A stretch of 64,000 nucleotides of DNA from contig NZ_BCNT01000005.1 in the NCBI RefSeq assembly GCF_001544075.1, forward strand, positions 310,001-374,000, written 5' to 3'. Numbering within the stretch: position 1 is the stretch's first letter; each line of letters begins with the position of its first letter. Below the pieces are notes generated by a model, which worked only from the letters and a program-made list of their open reading frames with translations, was not told where the DNA came from and did no database searches. Positions 53,485-61,613 of this stretch are shown here, piece after piece. The stretch comes from Comamonas terrae. Lineage in GTDB: Bacteria; Pseudomonadota; Gammaproteobacteria; Burkholderiales; Burkholderiaceae_C. The position numbers were made by a program, and so were the translations under genes.

Positions 53485-54558
53485 ATGACGCAAACCATTC
53501 ATTCCGGCGCGCCGGCCTTTCCGCTGGACCAGTGGTATGTGGCCGGCTTTGCCTGGGAGCTGCAGGACGTGCCCGTGGCGCGCACGCTGCTGGGCCATCC
53601 CGTGGTCATGTTCCGCACCGCCGACGGCCGCGTGGCGGCGCTGGAGGACCGCTGCTGCCACCGCGAGCTGCCGCTGTCCTGCGGCGCCGTGGAGGCGCGC
53701 GGCCTGCGCTGCGGCTACCACGGCCTGCTGTTCGACCACGGCGGGCGCTGCCTGGAGATTCCGGGCCAGGAGCGCATTCCGGCCAAGGCCTGCGTGAAGT
53801 CCTTCGCGCTGCGCGAGCGCGACCAGATCCTCTGGATCTGGATGGGCGCCACGCCCGATTCCAAGCCGGCCGGCGAGCCGCCCGCCTATGCGGTGCACAG
53901 CGACGAGCGCTACCGCTTCGGCGGCGGCGTCTACCACTACGACGCGCCCTACCAGCTGATCCACGACAACCTGCTGGACCTGAGCCACCTGGGCTATGTC
54001 CACCTCAAGACCATAGGCGGCAACGCGCGCATCCACATGAACGCGGAGCTCCGGGTCACGCAGCAGGGCGACGTGGTCACGGTGGTGCGCCACATGCCCG
54101 ACTCCGATCCTCCGCCGACCTATGCCGCGGCCTGGCCGTTCAAGGGCCGCATCGACCGCTGGCAGGAGGTGGAGTTCCACCCCTCGCACGTGCGCATCTG
54201 GACGGGCGCCATGGACGCAGGCACGGACCGCCTGGACAACCCGCAGCGCGAGGGCTTTCACATGCGGGGCTTCCACGGCGTGACGCCCGAGACCGAGACC
54301 TCGGCACATTACTTCTGGACCATTGCCACCAACCCCCATCCCGGAATGGAGGACCCGACGCAGCTGGTCATCGACCAGACGGCGGCCACCTTCGAGGAAG
54401 ACAAGGTGGTGATCGAGGCCCAGTTCCGCAACCAGCAGCGCTTCGGCGCGCGTCCGGTGGTCGACATCCACGTGGACGTCGGCCCCAACCGCGCGCGGCG
54501 CGTCATCGAGCGCCTGCGCGCGGCCAGCGCCCGGGCCCGCGAGGCCTGCGAAGCCTGA
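53485..54558 (+). CDS. Second Rieske oxygenase (isovanillate-demethylase-like)
   Basis: A 357-residue terminal oxygenase, paralogous to the VanA protein. Rieske ligands are Cys57, His59, Cys76 and His79 (CCHR...CGYH). The Fe-site segment is IHDNLLDLSHLGYVH. Segments such as FKGRIDRWQEVEFHPSHVRI differ from VanA, which suggests another methoxy- or hydroxybenzoate, for example isovanillate as described for Comamonas. AGGAGA precedes the ATG at 53485. It lies directly before the only reductase gene of the locus. Exact substrate is inferred. Confidence 0.8.
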   Translation: MTQTIHSGAPAFPLDQWYVAGFAWELQDVPVARTLLGHPVVMFRTADGRVAALEDRCCHRELPLSCGAVEARGLRCGYHGLLFDHGGRCLEIPGQERIPAKACVKSFALRERDQILWIWMGATPDSKPAGEPPAYAVHSDERYRFGGGVYHYDAPYQLIHDNLLDLSHLGYVHLKTIGGNARIHMNAELRVTQQGDVVTVVRHMPDSDPPPTYAAAWPFKGRIDRWQEVEFHPSHVRIWTGAMDAGTDRLDNPQREGFHMRGFHGVTPETETSAHYFWTIATNPHPGMEDPTQLVIDQTAATFEEDKVVIEAQFRNQQRFGARPVVDIHVDVGPNRARRVIERLRAASARAREACEA

Positions 54559-54581
54559 AACAGACAACAGAGAGCATCCGA

Positions 54582-55550
54582 ATGAACCACGAGACCACCT
54601 TCGATGTGCGCATCGCGCGCAAGCAGGGCGAGGCCCAGGGCATCTGCAGCCTGGAGCTGCAGGCGCTGCCGGGCCAGAGCCTGCCCGCCTTCAGCGCGGG
54701 CTCGCACATCGATGTGCACCTGCCGGGCGGGCTGGTGCGCCAGTATTCACTGAGCAACGATTGCGCCGAGCCCGACCGCTACGTGATCGCCGTGCTGCGC
54801 GAGAGCGCCTCGCGCGGCGGCTCGGCCGCCGTGCACGAGCAGCTGCAGCAGGGGCAAAATCTTTCCATCAGCGCGCCGCGCAACCACTTCGCGCTGCACG
54901 CGCAGGCGCAAAGGCATCTGCTGCTGGCCGGCGGCATAGGCATCACGCCCATACTGTCCATGGCGCGCCAGCTGGCGCGCGAGGGCGCCGACTTCGAGCT
55001 GCACTACTGCGCCCGGGCGCGCGAGCGCATGGCCTTTGCCGATGCCATCGAGGCCGCGCCCTGGTCCGAAAGAGCCCGCCTGCATGTGGACCAGGCGGAC
55101 GGGCGGCCCGCGCTGGACCTGGCCGCGCTGCTGCAGCCGATGCAGCCCGGCGTGCATCTGTATGTCTGCGGGCCCAAGGGCTTCATGGACGCGGTGCTGG
55201 AGACCGCCAGGGTCGCAGGCTGGCCGCCGGAGCAGCTGCACTACGAGTTCTTCGCGGGCGAGGTGGAGCACCGCGCCGACGACGAGAGCTTCGAGGTGGA
55301 AGTGGCCAGCACCGGCCAGGTCGTGCGCGTGATGCCCGACCAGACCGTGGTGAAGGCGCTGCAAGCCATTGGCGTGTGCGTGCAGACCTCGTGCGAGCAG
55401 GGCGTGTGCGGCACCTGCCTCACGCGGGTGATCTCGGGCCGGCCCGACCACCGCGACATGTACCTGACCGAGGACGAGCAGGCGGCGGGCGACCAGTTCC
55501 TGCCCTGCTGCTCGCGCGCCAAATCCGCGCGCCTGGTGCTGGACCTCTGA
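54582..55550 (+). CDS. vanB: Phthalate-dioxygenase-type reductase (VanB-like)
   Basis: A 322-residue class IA reductase. N-terminal FMN-binding beta barrel (FSAGSHIDVHLPGGLVRQYS, then SLSND), NAD domain (LLAGGIGITPILSMARQLA, YVCGPKGFMDAVLE) and C-terminal plant-type 2Fe-2S domain with CEQGVCGTC and a later CC. It passes electrons from NADH to the Rieske oxygenases. As the only reductase in the locus it probably serves both oxygenases. It starts 23 bases after the oxygenase stop. Confidence 0.9.
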   Translation: MNHETTFDVRIARKQGEAQGICSLELQALPGQSLPAFSAGSHIDVHLPGGLVRQYSLSNDCAEPDRYVIAVLRESASRGGSAAVHEQLQQGQNLSISAPRNHFALHAQAQRHLLLAGGIGITPILSMARQLAREGADFELHYCARARERMAFADAIEAAPWSERARLHVDQADGRPALDLAALLQPMQPGVHLYVCGPKGFMDAVLETARVAGWPPEQLHYEFFAGEVEHRADDESFEVEVASTGQVVRVMPDQTVVKALQAIGVCVQTSCEQGVCGTCLTRVISGRPDHRDMYLTEDEQAAGDQFLPCCSRAKSARLVLDL

Positions 55551-55658
55551 AGCCCGCAGGCCGGGTTTTGACCATGCGCGCGCAGGGCCGGCGCCGCCTG
55601 TCCAGAATGAGGCCTTTGCCATGAATGCGCTGCCCCGCGACAGCGCGCCCTGCCTGCC

Positions 55659-56600
55659 ATGAAGCCAGTCCTGCTAGTCCTGAACCTCCAGCTGCCCGCC
55701 CATCTCGAACAGATGGCGCAAAGCTTTCCCGATTTCGAAGTGGTCTACGCGCCCGAGGCCGGCCAGGCGGAAGCGGCCATCGCCGCCCACGGCGCGCGCG
55801 TGCAGAGCGTATGCACCATCGGCGCCACCGGCCTGTCGGCCGCGCAGATGCGGCGCATGCCGGCGCTGCGCCTGGTCTGCGCCATGGGTGCGGGCTATGA
55901 GAATATCGATGTAGCCTATGCGAAAGCACATGGCATTGCCGTGGGCAACGGCGCGGGCACCAACGACGAATGCGTGGCCGACCATGCCATGGGCCTGATG
56001 ATCGCCGCCGTGCGCGGGCTGGTGCGTCTGGACAAGGCCACGCGCGCCGGTGTCTGGCGCTCGGCGCTGCCGCTGCCGCCCAATGTCTCGGGCAAGCGCC
56101 TGGGCATCATCGGCCTGGGCGCCATCGGGGCCAAGATCGCCAGGCGGGCCGCGGCCTTCGACATGGAGATCGGCTACCACAACCGCAAGTCGCGCGAAGG
56201 CGCCGGCTATCGCTATTTCGGCGACGTGCTGTCCCTGGCCGCCTGGGCCGACGTGCTGCTCGTGGCCACGCCCGGCGGCGCCGGCACGCGCCATCTGGTC
56301 AATGCCGAGGTGCTCGACGCGCTGGGCGAAAAGGGCTTTCTCGTCAACATCGCACGGGGTTCGGTGGTCGATACGGCTGCGCTGGCCGCTGCCGTGCGCG
56401 CAGGTCGCGTGGCCGGCGCAGGCCTGGACGTTTACGAGAGCGAGCCCGCGCCGCCGGCCGAACTGCTGGAGCTGGACGCCGTGGTGCTCACGCCCCATGT
56501 GGGAGGCTGGTCGCCCGAGGCCGTGCAGAACTCGGTGGATCGCTTCATCGCCAACATGCGCAACCATCTGGATGGCAAGCCGCTGGTTTCGCCGGTCTGA
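55659..56600 (+). CDS. D-isomer-specific 2-hydroxyacid dehydrogenase
   Basis: A 313-residue NAD(P)-dependent dehydrogenase. The Rossmann motif is LGIIGLGAIGAKIARRA; the catalytic Arg, Glu and His are in VNIARGSVVDT, LDVYESEPAPP and LTPHVGGWS. It interconverts 2-keto and D-2-hydroxy acids such as glyoxylate or hydroxypyruvate. It lies 108 bases after the reductase gene; with a TRAP carboxylate transporter convergent downstream it may act on an imported hydroxyacid. The substrate cannot be read. Confidence 0.9.
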   Translation: MKPVLLVLNLQLPAHLEQMAQSFPDFEVVYAPEAGQAEAAIAAHGARVQSVCTIGATGLSAAQMRRMPALRLVCAMGAGYENIDVAYAKAHGIAVGNGAGTNDECVADHAMGLMIAAVRGLVRLDKATRAGVWRSALPLPPNVSGKRLGIIGLGAIGAKIARRAAAFDMEIGYHNRKSREGAGYRYFGDVLSLAAWADVLLVATPGGAGTRHLVNAEVLDALGEKGFLVNIARGSVVDTAALAAAVRAGRVAGAGLDVYESEPAPPAELLELDAVVLTPHVGGWSPEAVQNSVDRFIANMRNHLDGKPLVSPV

Positions 56601-56610
56601 GATTGCTATG

Positions 56611-56703
56611 GATACAGAAGCTGCCTGCGCATGGAACGCCATGATTTCAAGCATGAAAATGCCTGAAATCTATGAATGATTGGCGATAGAGGCTTCTTTT
56701 AAA
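56611..56703. repeat. Nested-palindrome intergenic repeat
   Basis: Outer arms AGAAGCTGCCTGCGC and GGCGATAGAGGCTTCT enclose an inner hairpin with GATTTCA and TGAAATC arms. It follows the hydroxyacid dehydrogenase stop and is directly followed by an intrinsic terminator. Confidence 0.6.
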
Positions 56704-56708
56704 GGAGC

Positions 56709-56747
56709 AAAAAATCCCCGCACGGAAAATTCCGGCGGGGATTTTTC
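56709..56747. terminator. Bidirectional intrinsic terminator between convergent genes
   Basis: AAAAATCCCCGC and GCGGGGATTTTT pair over twelve positions with an inner CGGAA/TTCCG stem. It can serve the dehydrogenase (+) and the TRAP binding protein (-). Confidence 0.9.
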
Positions 56748-56787
56748 ATGTTGCTGTCCACATCGTCCGTAGCCCATGAACTGGGCG

Positions 56788-56888
56788 CGGCCCAAGCCAG
56801 GGACGCCGAGCAAGGGCCGCCCCGCAGCGAGGTTGTCGTCCCCCTCCCAAAGAGAGAGGGGGAAGGCGCGAAGCGACTCAGGGGGAGC
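56788..56888 (-). repeat. Stop-codon-abutting GC-rich repeat, copy 4
   Basis: On the minus strand it begins directly after the dctP TAA with GCTCCCCCTGAGTCGCTTCG, has the CCCCCTCTC / GGGAGGGGG hairpin, then GCGGGGCGGCCCTTGCTCG and CGTCCCTGGCTTGG. Confidence 0.85.
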
Positions 56889-57926
56889 TTACTTCTGACT
56901 CGCGGCGATGGCTTTTTCAGCCTTGTCCACCAGGGGCGCGCCGATCTGGCTCTTCCACTTGTCGTAGACCGGGCGGGTGGCCTTGACGAAGGCTTCGCGC
57001 TCGGCGGCATTGGGCGTAGTCACGGTCACGCCCAGGGCGGCCAGGTCCTTGAGCAGGGGCTTGTCGGCCTCGACCAGGCCCTTGCGCGCGATGGCGATCT
57101 CTTCCTTGGCGGCATCGAGCGCGGCCTGGCGCACGATGGCCTGGTCTTCCTTGGTCCAGCTGTTCCAGATGTCCTTGTTGACCACGAAGATCAGCGGATC
57201 GTTCATGTAGCCCCACATGGTCATGTACTTCTGACCCACGGACTGCAGCTTGGCCGCCATGTAGACCGAGACGGGGTTTTCCTGGCCGTCCACGGCGCCG
57301 CTGGCCATGGCGGGCTGGGCGTCGGCCCAGCTCATCTGCGTGGGGTTGGCGCCCAGGGCCGTGAAGGTGTCCAGGAACAGGGGCGAGCCCACGACGCGGA
57401 TCTTCATGCCCTTGAGGTCGGCGGGCGTCTTGATGGGATGCTTGGAGTTGGAGATTTCGCGGTAGCCGTTTTCGCCCCAGGCCAGCGGCACCACGCCGCC
57501 TTTTTCCAGGGTCTTGAAGATTTCCTGGCCGACTTCGCCCTGCGTCACCGCGTCCACGGCCTTGAAGTCGGGAAACAGGAAGGGCATGGAGAACAGGTTC
57601 AGCGACTTGACCTGGGGCGACCAGTTGATGGTCGAGCCCACGGCCATGTCGATCACGCCCTGGCGCAGCGCGGAGAACTCGCGCGTCTGGTCGCCCTGCA
57701 CGAGGGAGGTGCCGGGGTAGAGCTTGATGTTGATGCGGCCCTGGGTGCGCTCGCGCACCTTGTCGGCCCACAGCTCGCCGCCCTTGCCCCAGGGAAAGGC
57801 CGTGCCCAGCACCAGGGACATGCGGTATTCGCTCTTGTACTTGGTGTCGGCCATGGCCGAAGGCGCGGAGAAGGCCAGGGCTGCAGCAGCGGCTACGGCG
57901 GTGGTGAGGAAGGTACGCAGTTTCAT
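56889..57926 (-). CDS. TRAP transporter, periplasmic binding protein (DctP family)
   Basis: A 345-residue solute receptor with a signal peptide (hydrophobic core about 8-22, cleavage near AMA, residue 26). The mature part has GTAFPWGKGGELWADKVRER, YPGTSLVQGDQTREFSALRQ, GMKIRVVGSPLFLDTFTALG (with the substrate-carboxylate Arg) and GQENPVSVYMAAKL. It captures a carboxylate, probably a C4-dicarboxylate, sugar acid or related hydroxyacid. It lies downstream of the membrane subunits on the same strand, after a GC-rich repeat. Confidence 0.9.
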   Translation of the reverse strand: MKLRTFLTTAVAAAAALAFSAPSAMADTKYKSEYRMSLVLGTAFPWGKGGELWADKVRERTQGRINIKLYPGTSLVQGDQTREFSALRQGVIDMAVGSTINWSPQVKSLNLFSMPFLFPDFKAVDAVTQGEVGQEIFKTLEKGGVVPLAWGENGYREISNSKHPIKTPADLKGMKIRVVGSPLFLDTFTALGANPTQMSWADAQPAMASGAVDGQENPVSVYMAAKLQSVGQKYMTMWGYMNDPLIFVVNKDIWNSWTKEDQAIVRQAALDAAKEEIAIARKGLVEADKPLLKDLAALGVTVTTPNAAEREAFVKATRPVYDKWKSQIGAPLVDKAEKAIAASQK

Positions 57927-57970
57927 TGGTTGTGTCTCCAGTTAAAAAATGATCGGATGCGCAGCCCGGT

Positions 57971-58097
57971 GGCGGGCGGAGCCCAAGCCGGGGACACCGC
58001 GCAAGGGCCTGGGCCGGCCGCGCCGCCCCGCCGCGCGGGTGTCGTCCCTTTTCCTGCGAAGCGGGAGAAGGGGGAAGCGGCAAAGCCGCTCCGGGGG
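57971..58097 (-). repeat. Stop-codon-abutting GC-rich repeat, copy 5 (variant)
   Basis: On the minus strand it begins directly after the dctM TAA with CCCCCGGAGCGGCTTTGCCG and continues with the hairpin and a diverged GCGGGGCGGCGCGGCC block. It is the most divergent copy but has the same position and orientation rule. Confidence 0.75.
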
Positions 58098-59396
58098 TTA
58101 ATAGCCAAGTTTCGCCGGAAGCCACAGCGCCAGCTGCGGGAAGGCGATCACGGCGATCATGACCAGGAACATGGCCAGCAGCATCCAGCCGACCCAGCGC
58201 ACGGTGGATTCCATGCGCACGCCCGCGATGCGGCAGCTGACCATCAGGTTCACGGCCAGCGGCGGCGTGAACTGGCCCAGCGCCACCTTGAGCGTGAGGA
58301 TGACGCCGAACCACACGGGATCCCAGTGGTAGTGGTTCATGATGGGCAGCAGCAGCGGCACGAAGATCAGGAAGATGGAGATGCCGTCCAGGAACATGCC
58401 CACGGTGATCAGCAGCAGGATCAGCAGCGCCATCACGCCCCATTCGCCCAGGCCCGAGTTGACGATGGCGTTGGCCACCGGATCGATCACGCCCAGAGTG
58501 GAAAGCGAGAAGGCGAAGATGCCGGCCAGCGACACCACCAGCAGGATCACGGCCGACAGCTCGCCCGCTTCGCGCAGGATGGTGAACAGGTCGCTCACCC
58601 TGATCGTGCGGTGGATGCACATGCCCACGAACAGGCCGTAGAACACGGCGACCACGGCAGCCTCGGTGGGCGTGAACCAGCCCATGCGCATGCCGCCCAG
58701 GATCAGCACCGGCGCGGCCAGGCCCCAGGCGGCTTCCTTGAAGCTCTTCCAGAACGGCGGGCGCGGCAGCGAGGCTTCGAGCGCACCCATCCTGTGCTTG
58801 CGGGCCATCCATACGGCGGGCACGATGAGCGCGATGCCGGCCAGCACGCCGGGCACCATGCCGGCCGCGAACAGCGCGGGCACCGAGGCGCCTGGCACCA
58901 GCACCGAATAGATGATGAAGGCCACGGAAGGCGGAATCAGGATGTCGGTGGCCGCGGCCGCGCCCACCACGCTGGCCGAGAAGCTCTTCGGGTAGCCCGC
59001 GCGGCTCATGGCCGCGATCATCACGCCGCCCACGGCCGCCGCATTGGCCGGGCCCGAGCCCGAGATGCCGCCCAGGAACATGGCCACGGCAATCGCCACC
59101 AGCGGCAGCATGCCGGGGCCGCGGCCCACGATGGCCACGGCAAAGTTCACCAGGCGCAGCGCCACGCCCGAGCGGTCGAAGATGGAGCCCACGAGCACGA
59201 ACATGGGAATGGCCAGCAGCGGGTACTTGCCCAGGCCGGCATAGAAGTTCTGCGGCACGGCCAGCAGGCCGAACCACTGGGCATCGGCATTGGCCAGCGC
59301 AATCGCGGCGGCGCCGGCCAGGCCCAGGGCCGCGCCGATGGGCACGCCCACGAACATCAGGCCCAGGAAGGCGACGAACAGCAAGGTGGCAATCAT
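58098..59396 (-). CDS. TRAP transporter, large membrane subunit (DctM family)
   Basis: A 432-residue protein with about twelve hydrophobic helices. DctM features: AIPMFVLVGSIFDRSGVALR, GGISGSGPANAAAVGGVMIA, SVVGAAAATDILIPPSVAFI and LALGQFTPPLAVNLMVSCRI-like end. It forms the Na+-coupled channel with DctQ. ATG 59396 overlaps the dctQ stop (ATGA), so the longer frame upstream is not used. Translation is coupled to dctQ. Confidence 0.92.
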   Translation of the reverse strand: MIATLLFVAFLGLMFVGVPIGAALGLAGAAAIALANADAQWFGLLAVPQNFYAGLGKYPLLAIPMFVLVGSIFDRSGVALRLVNFAVAIVGRGPGMLPLVAIAVAMFLGGISGSGPANAAAVGGVMIAAMSRAGYPKSFSASVVGAAAATDILIPPSVAFIIYSVLVPGASVPALFAAGMVPGVLAGIALIVPAVWMARKHRMGALEASLPRPPFWKSFKEAAWGLAAPVLILGGMRMGWFTPTEAAVVAVFYGLFVGMCIHRTIRVSDLFTILREAGELSAVILLVVSLAGIFAFSLSTLGVIDPVANAIVNSGLGEWGVMALLILLLITVGMFLDGISIFLIFVPLLLPIMNHYHWDPVWFGVILTLKVALGQFTPPLAVNLMVSCRIAGVRMESTVRWVGWMLLAMFLVMIAVIAFPQLALWLPAKLGY

Positions 59397-59956
59397 GCGA
59401 TCTCCTTGCTGTGGTCTTTTTCCACGGGCGTTTCGGGGAAGGCGCCGGGCCGGCCCTGGCGGATGAACAGGCCGATGGCGCGCGCCGTGATCAGCGCCGA
59501 GACCACGGGCAGCCAGACCGAATACCACCACTGCGGCACGCCGATGCCGGGCGAGGTTTCCTCGAAGCGGAAATCGTCCCAGACCACGCGCACGCTGAGC
59601 ACGGCGATCAGCGCGAACAGCAGCGCCACCATCAGCGAGCCGAAGCGCGCCAGCGCCTGGCGGCGCGCGGCCGGGCCGCTGTCGGAAAAGAATTCGATGC
59701 GGATGTGCTGGTCGCGCGCGACCGCGGCCGAGCCGGCCACCAGGGCCAGCAGAATCATCAGGAAGACCGAAATCTCTTCGGTCCAGGCAAACGAGGAATT
59801 GGTGAAGTAGCGCACCAGCACGTTGGCAAAGGTGATCAGGGCCAGGGCGGCCATGATGATCACCGTGAGCCAGTCTTCGATGCGCAGCGAGCGGGGCTCA
59901 TCCGGGTGCGTGCCTGGGTCGGCAGCACCGTCGGTCTCGGGTGGAGTGGAGGACAT
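59393..59956 (-). CDS. TRAP transporter, small membrane subunit (DctQ family)
   Basis: A 187-residue protein with four hydrophobic helices: about 30-50, 63-82, 105-125 and 145-165. FANVLVRYFTNSSFAWTEEI and VFLMILLALVAGSAAVARDQ (with DQHIRIEFF) are the DctQ signature. It binds DctM to form the membrane part of the importer. First gene of the three-gene operon, divergent from a LysR gene about 280 bases away. Confidence 0.9.
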   Translation of the reverse strand: MSSTPPETDGAADPGTHPDEPRSLRIEDWLTVIIMAALALITFANVLVRYFTNSSFAWTEEISVFLMILLALVAGSAAVARDQHIRIEFFSDSGPAARRQALARFGSLMVALLFALIAVLSVRVVWDDFRFEETSPGIGVPQWWYSVWLPVVSALITARAIGLFIRQGRPGAFPETPVEKDHSKEIA

Positions 59957-60239
59957 GGACGCGGGAAGTCAGAAAAACACACATGGGCAAATGCAGTCCC
60001 TCTACCGCCGCGGCGTTGTGCACCGTGAGGTGTGGAGTGGAGAAACATCGGGTAGATGTACATAAATATTATCAAGGTATCCAAGTGCAGCGTCTGCGGG
60101 TATGGCGCAGGCATTTCCCTTAGCTGCCGCGGCGCGGGCGTGCGCAGCAAAGGAAACAAGACAGGCGGCGGACCGAAATAGCGCGCCCGAACCCGGGCCG
60201 GCTCCGCCGGCGGCCGAAGCTGGGCGGATAATGGCGGCC
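59957..60239. promoter_or_regulatory. Divergent dctQ / LysR intergenic region
   Basis: A 283-bp region with an AT-rich patch around 60055-60080 (ACATAAATATTATC) between GC-rich flanks. It probably contains the divergent promoters and LysR sites. No clear palindrome longer than seven bases was seen. Confidence 0.4.
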
Positions 60240-61190
60240 ATGGAAACCAAATGGCTTGAAGATTTCGTCAGCCTGGCCGAAACGCGCAGTTTCAGCCGCT
60301 CGGCCCAGTTGCGCCATGTGACGCAGCCTGCGTTTTCGCGCCGCATCCAGGCGCTGGAGGCCTGGGCCGGCACGGACCTGGTCGACAGAAGCTCTTACCC
60401 CACGCGCCTGACGCCCGCGGGCAAGACCATGTACGAACAGGCGCTGGAGATGCTGCAGTCGCTGCAGAGCACGCGCAGCATGCTGCGCGCCCATGTCAGC
60501 GCGGGCAAGGGCATGGTGGGCTTCGCGGTGCCGCACACGCTGGCCTTCACGTTCTTCCCCACCTGGGTGTCGGCCGTGCACGAAAAGTTCGGCTCGTTCC
60601 GCAGCCGCCTGTTCGCGCTCAACGTGCATGACGCGGTGATGCGCCTGGTCGAAGGCGGCTGCGACCTGCTGATTGCCTATTACCATCCGTCTCAGCCTTT
60701 CCAGCTGGACCCTGCACGCTATGAAATGGTGAGCCTGGGGCTGGAGGTGCTGGCGCCGTATTCCAAGCCCGATGCCGACGGCCAGCCCATCTACAAGCTG
60801 CCGGGCCGCCAGGGCCAGCCCCTGCCCTATCTGGGCTATGCGGCGGGCGCCTATCTGGGCCGCGTGACCGAGCTCATCCTCAAGGAAGCTGCGGAGGCCG
60901 TGCATCTGGAGCGCGTGTACGAGACCGACATGGCCGAAGGCCTGAAGGCCATGGTGCTCGAAGGCCATGGCGTGGCCTTTCTGCCCTACAGCGCCGTGCG
61001 CGGCGAGCTGGAAAGCGGCCGCCTCGTGAGCGCCGTGCCCGAGGGCATGACGGGCTTCAAGATGGACATGGAAGTGCGTGCCTATCGCGAAAAGCCCACG
61101 GGCGATGCACCGCAGGGCGGTGCTGCGGCGCTGTGGAACTTCCTCAAGGAGCAGGGGGCCAGCGCGACGGGCGACTCCAAGGCCGCCTGA
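60240..61190 (+). CDS. LysR-family regulator, HypT-like N-terminus
   Basis: A 316-residue LysR protein. The HTH part METKWLEDFVSLAETRSFSR and QPAFSRRIQALEAWAGTDLV is close in form to HypT/YjiE, in which KWL-x-DF and QPAFSRRI-x-ALE are conserved. The effector domain follows (about 90-300; GMVGFAVPHTLAFTFFPTWV, GYAAGAYLGRVTEL). HypT-like members include oxidant- and carboxylate-responsive regulators. It is divergent from the TRAP operon, so it probably controls import of that substrate. ATG 60240 fits the HTH; ATG 60231 is three codons earlier. Confidence 0.85.
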   Translation: METKWLEDFVSLAETRSFSRSAQLRHVTQPAFSRRIQALEAWAGTDLVDRSSYPTRLTPAGKTMYEQALEMLQSLQSTRSMLRAHVSAGKGMVGFAVPHTLAFTFFPTWVSAVHEKFGSFRSRLFALNVHDAVMRLVEGGCDLLIAYYHPSQPFQLDPARYEMVSLGLEVLAPYSKPDADGQPIYKLPGRQGQPLPYLGYAAGAYLGRVTELILKEAAEAVHLERVYETDMAEGLKAMVLEGHGVAFLPYSAVRGELESGRLVSAVPEGMTGFKMDMEVRAYREKPTGDAPQGGAAALWNFLKEQGASATGDSKAA

Positions 61191-61217
61191 CCGGGTGCAT
61201 GCATCGCCAACCACAAG

Positions 61218-61245
61218 CAGGGGCCCGAGGGCCCCTGTTTGTTTG
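61218..61245 (+). terminator. Intrinsic terminator after the LysR gene
   Basis: CAGGGGCCC pairs with GGGCCCCTG around GA, followed by TTTGTTTG. Confidence 0.85.
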
Positions 61246-61613
61246 TGGGCTCCCTCGATGGAACGGACGGGAATTTGTTGCGATGTTATGCCTAGGGTTA
61301 ATACTTAATATGCAAGTTGTGCATAAGGCCTTTTATCATCGGCATTGGCTATTTCACCGGTGAAAGCATTAGAGTTCGCACCTCGCTAGCAGAATTGATA
61401 GCAGAATCTGTGGTTGACAGGGTCGGTGCAGACGGCATAACAGGTGTTCGCATCGAGGGGGAGACCTAGGGGAAATCCTAGGCGCGATTGCGGTGCTGTC
61501 GCCTGCAAGACTGCACAATGTCAGCAGTTCATTCGCCACGGTGACGTTCGCCCACAAGGCAGTCCGTTGTCGAATAACAGAACGTTTTACATCCTTACCA
61601 TCAGGAGATCCGT
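61246..61613. promoter_or_regulatory. 368-bp region upstream of gltI with candidate promoter
   Basis: A perfect -35 box TTGACA (61414-61419) lies 16 bases before CATAAC (61436-61441, four of six matches to -10), giving a long leader before gltI. CCTAGG occurs three times (61291, 61465, 61477), the last two as a spaced dyad. No coding frame was found. Confidence 0.4.

Noticed and set aside
56748..59810. Over 1000-codon open frame on the plus strand opposite the TRAP genes.
   Set aside because: The minus-strand genes have clear DctP, DctM and DctQ features; the plus frame is His/Gln/Arg-rich low-complexity sequence.
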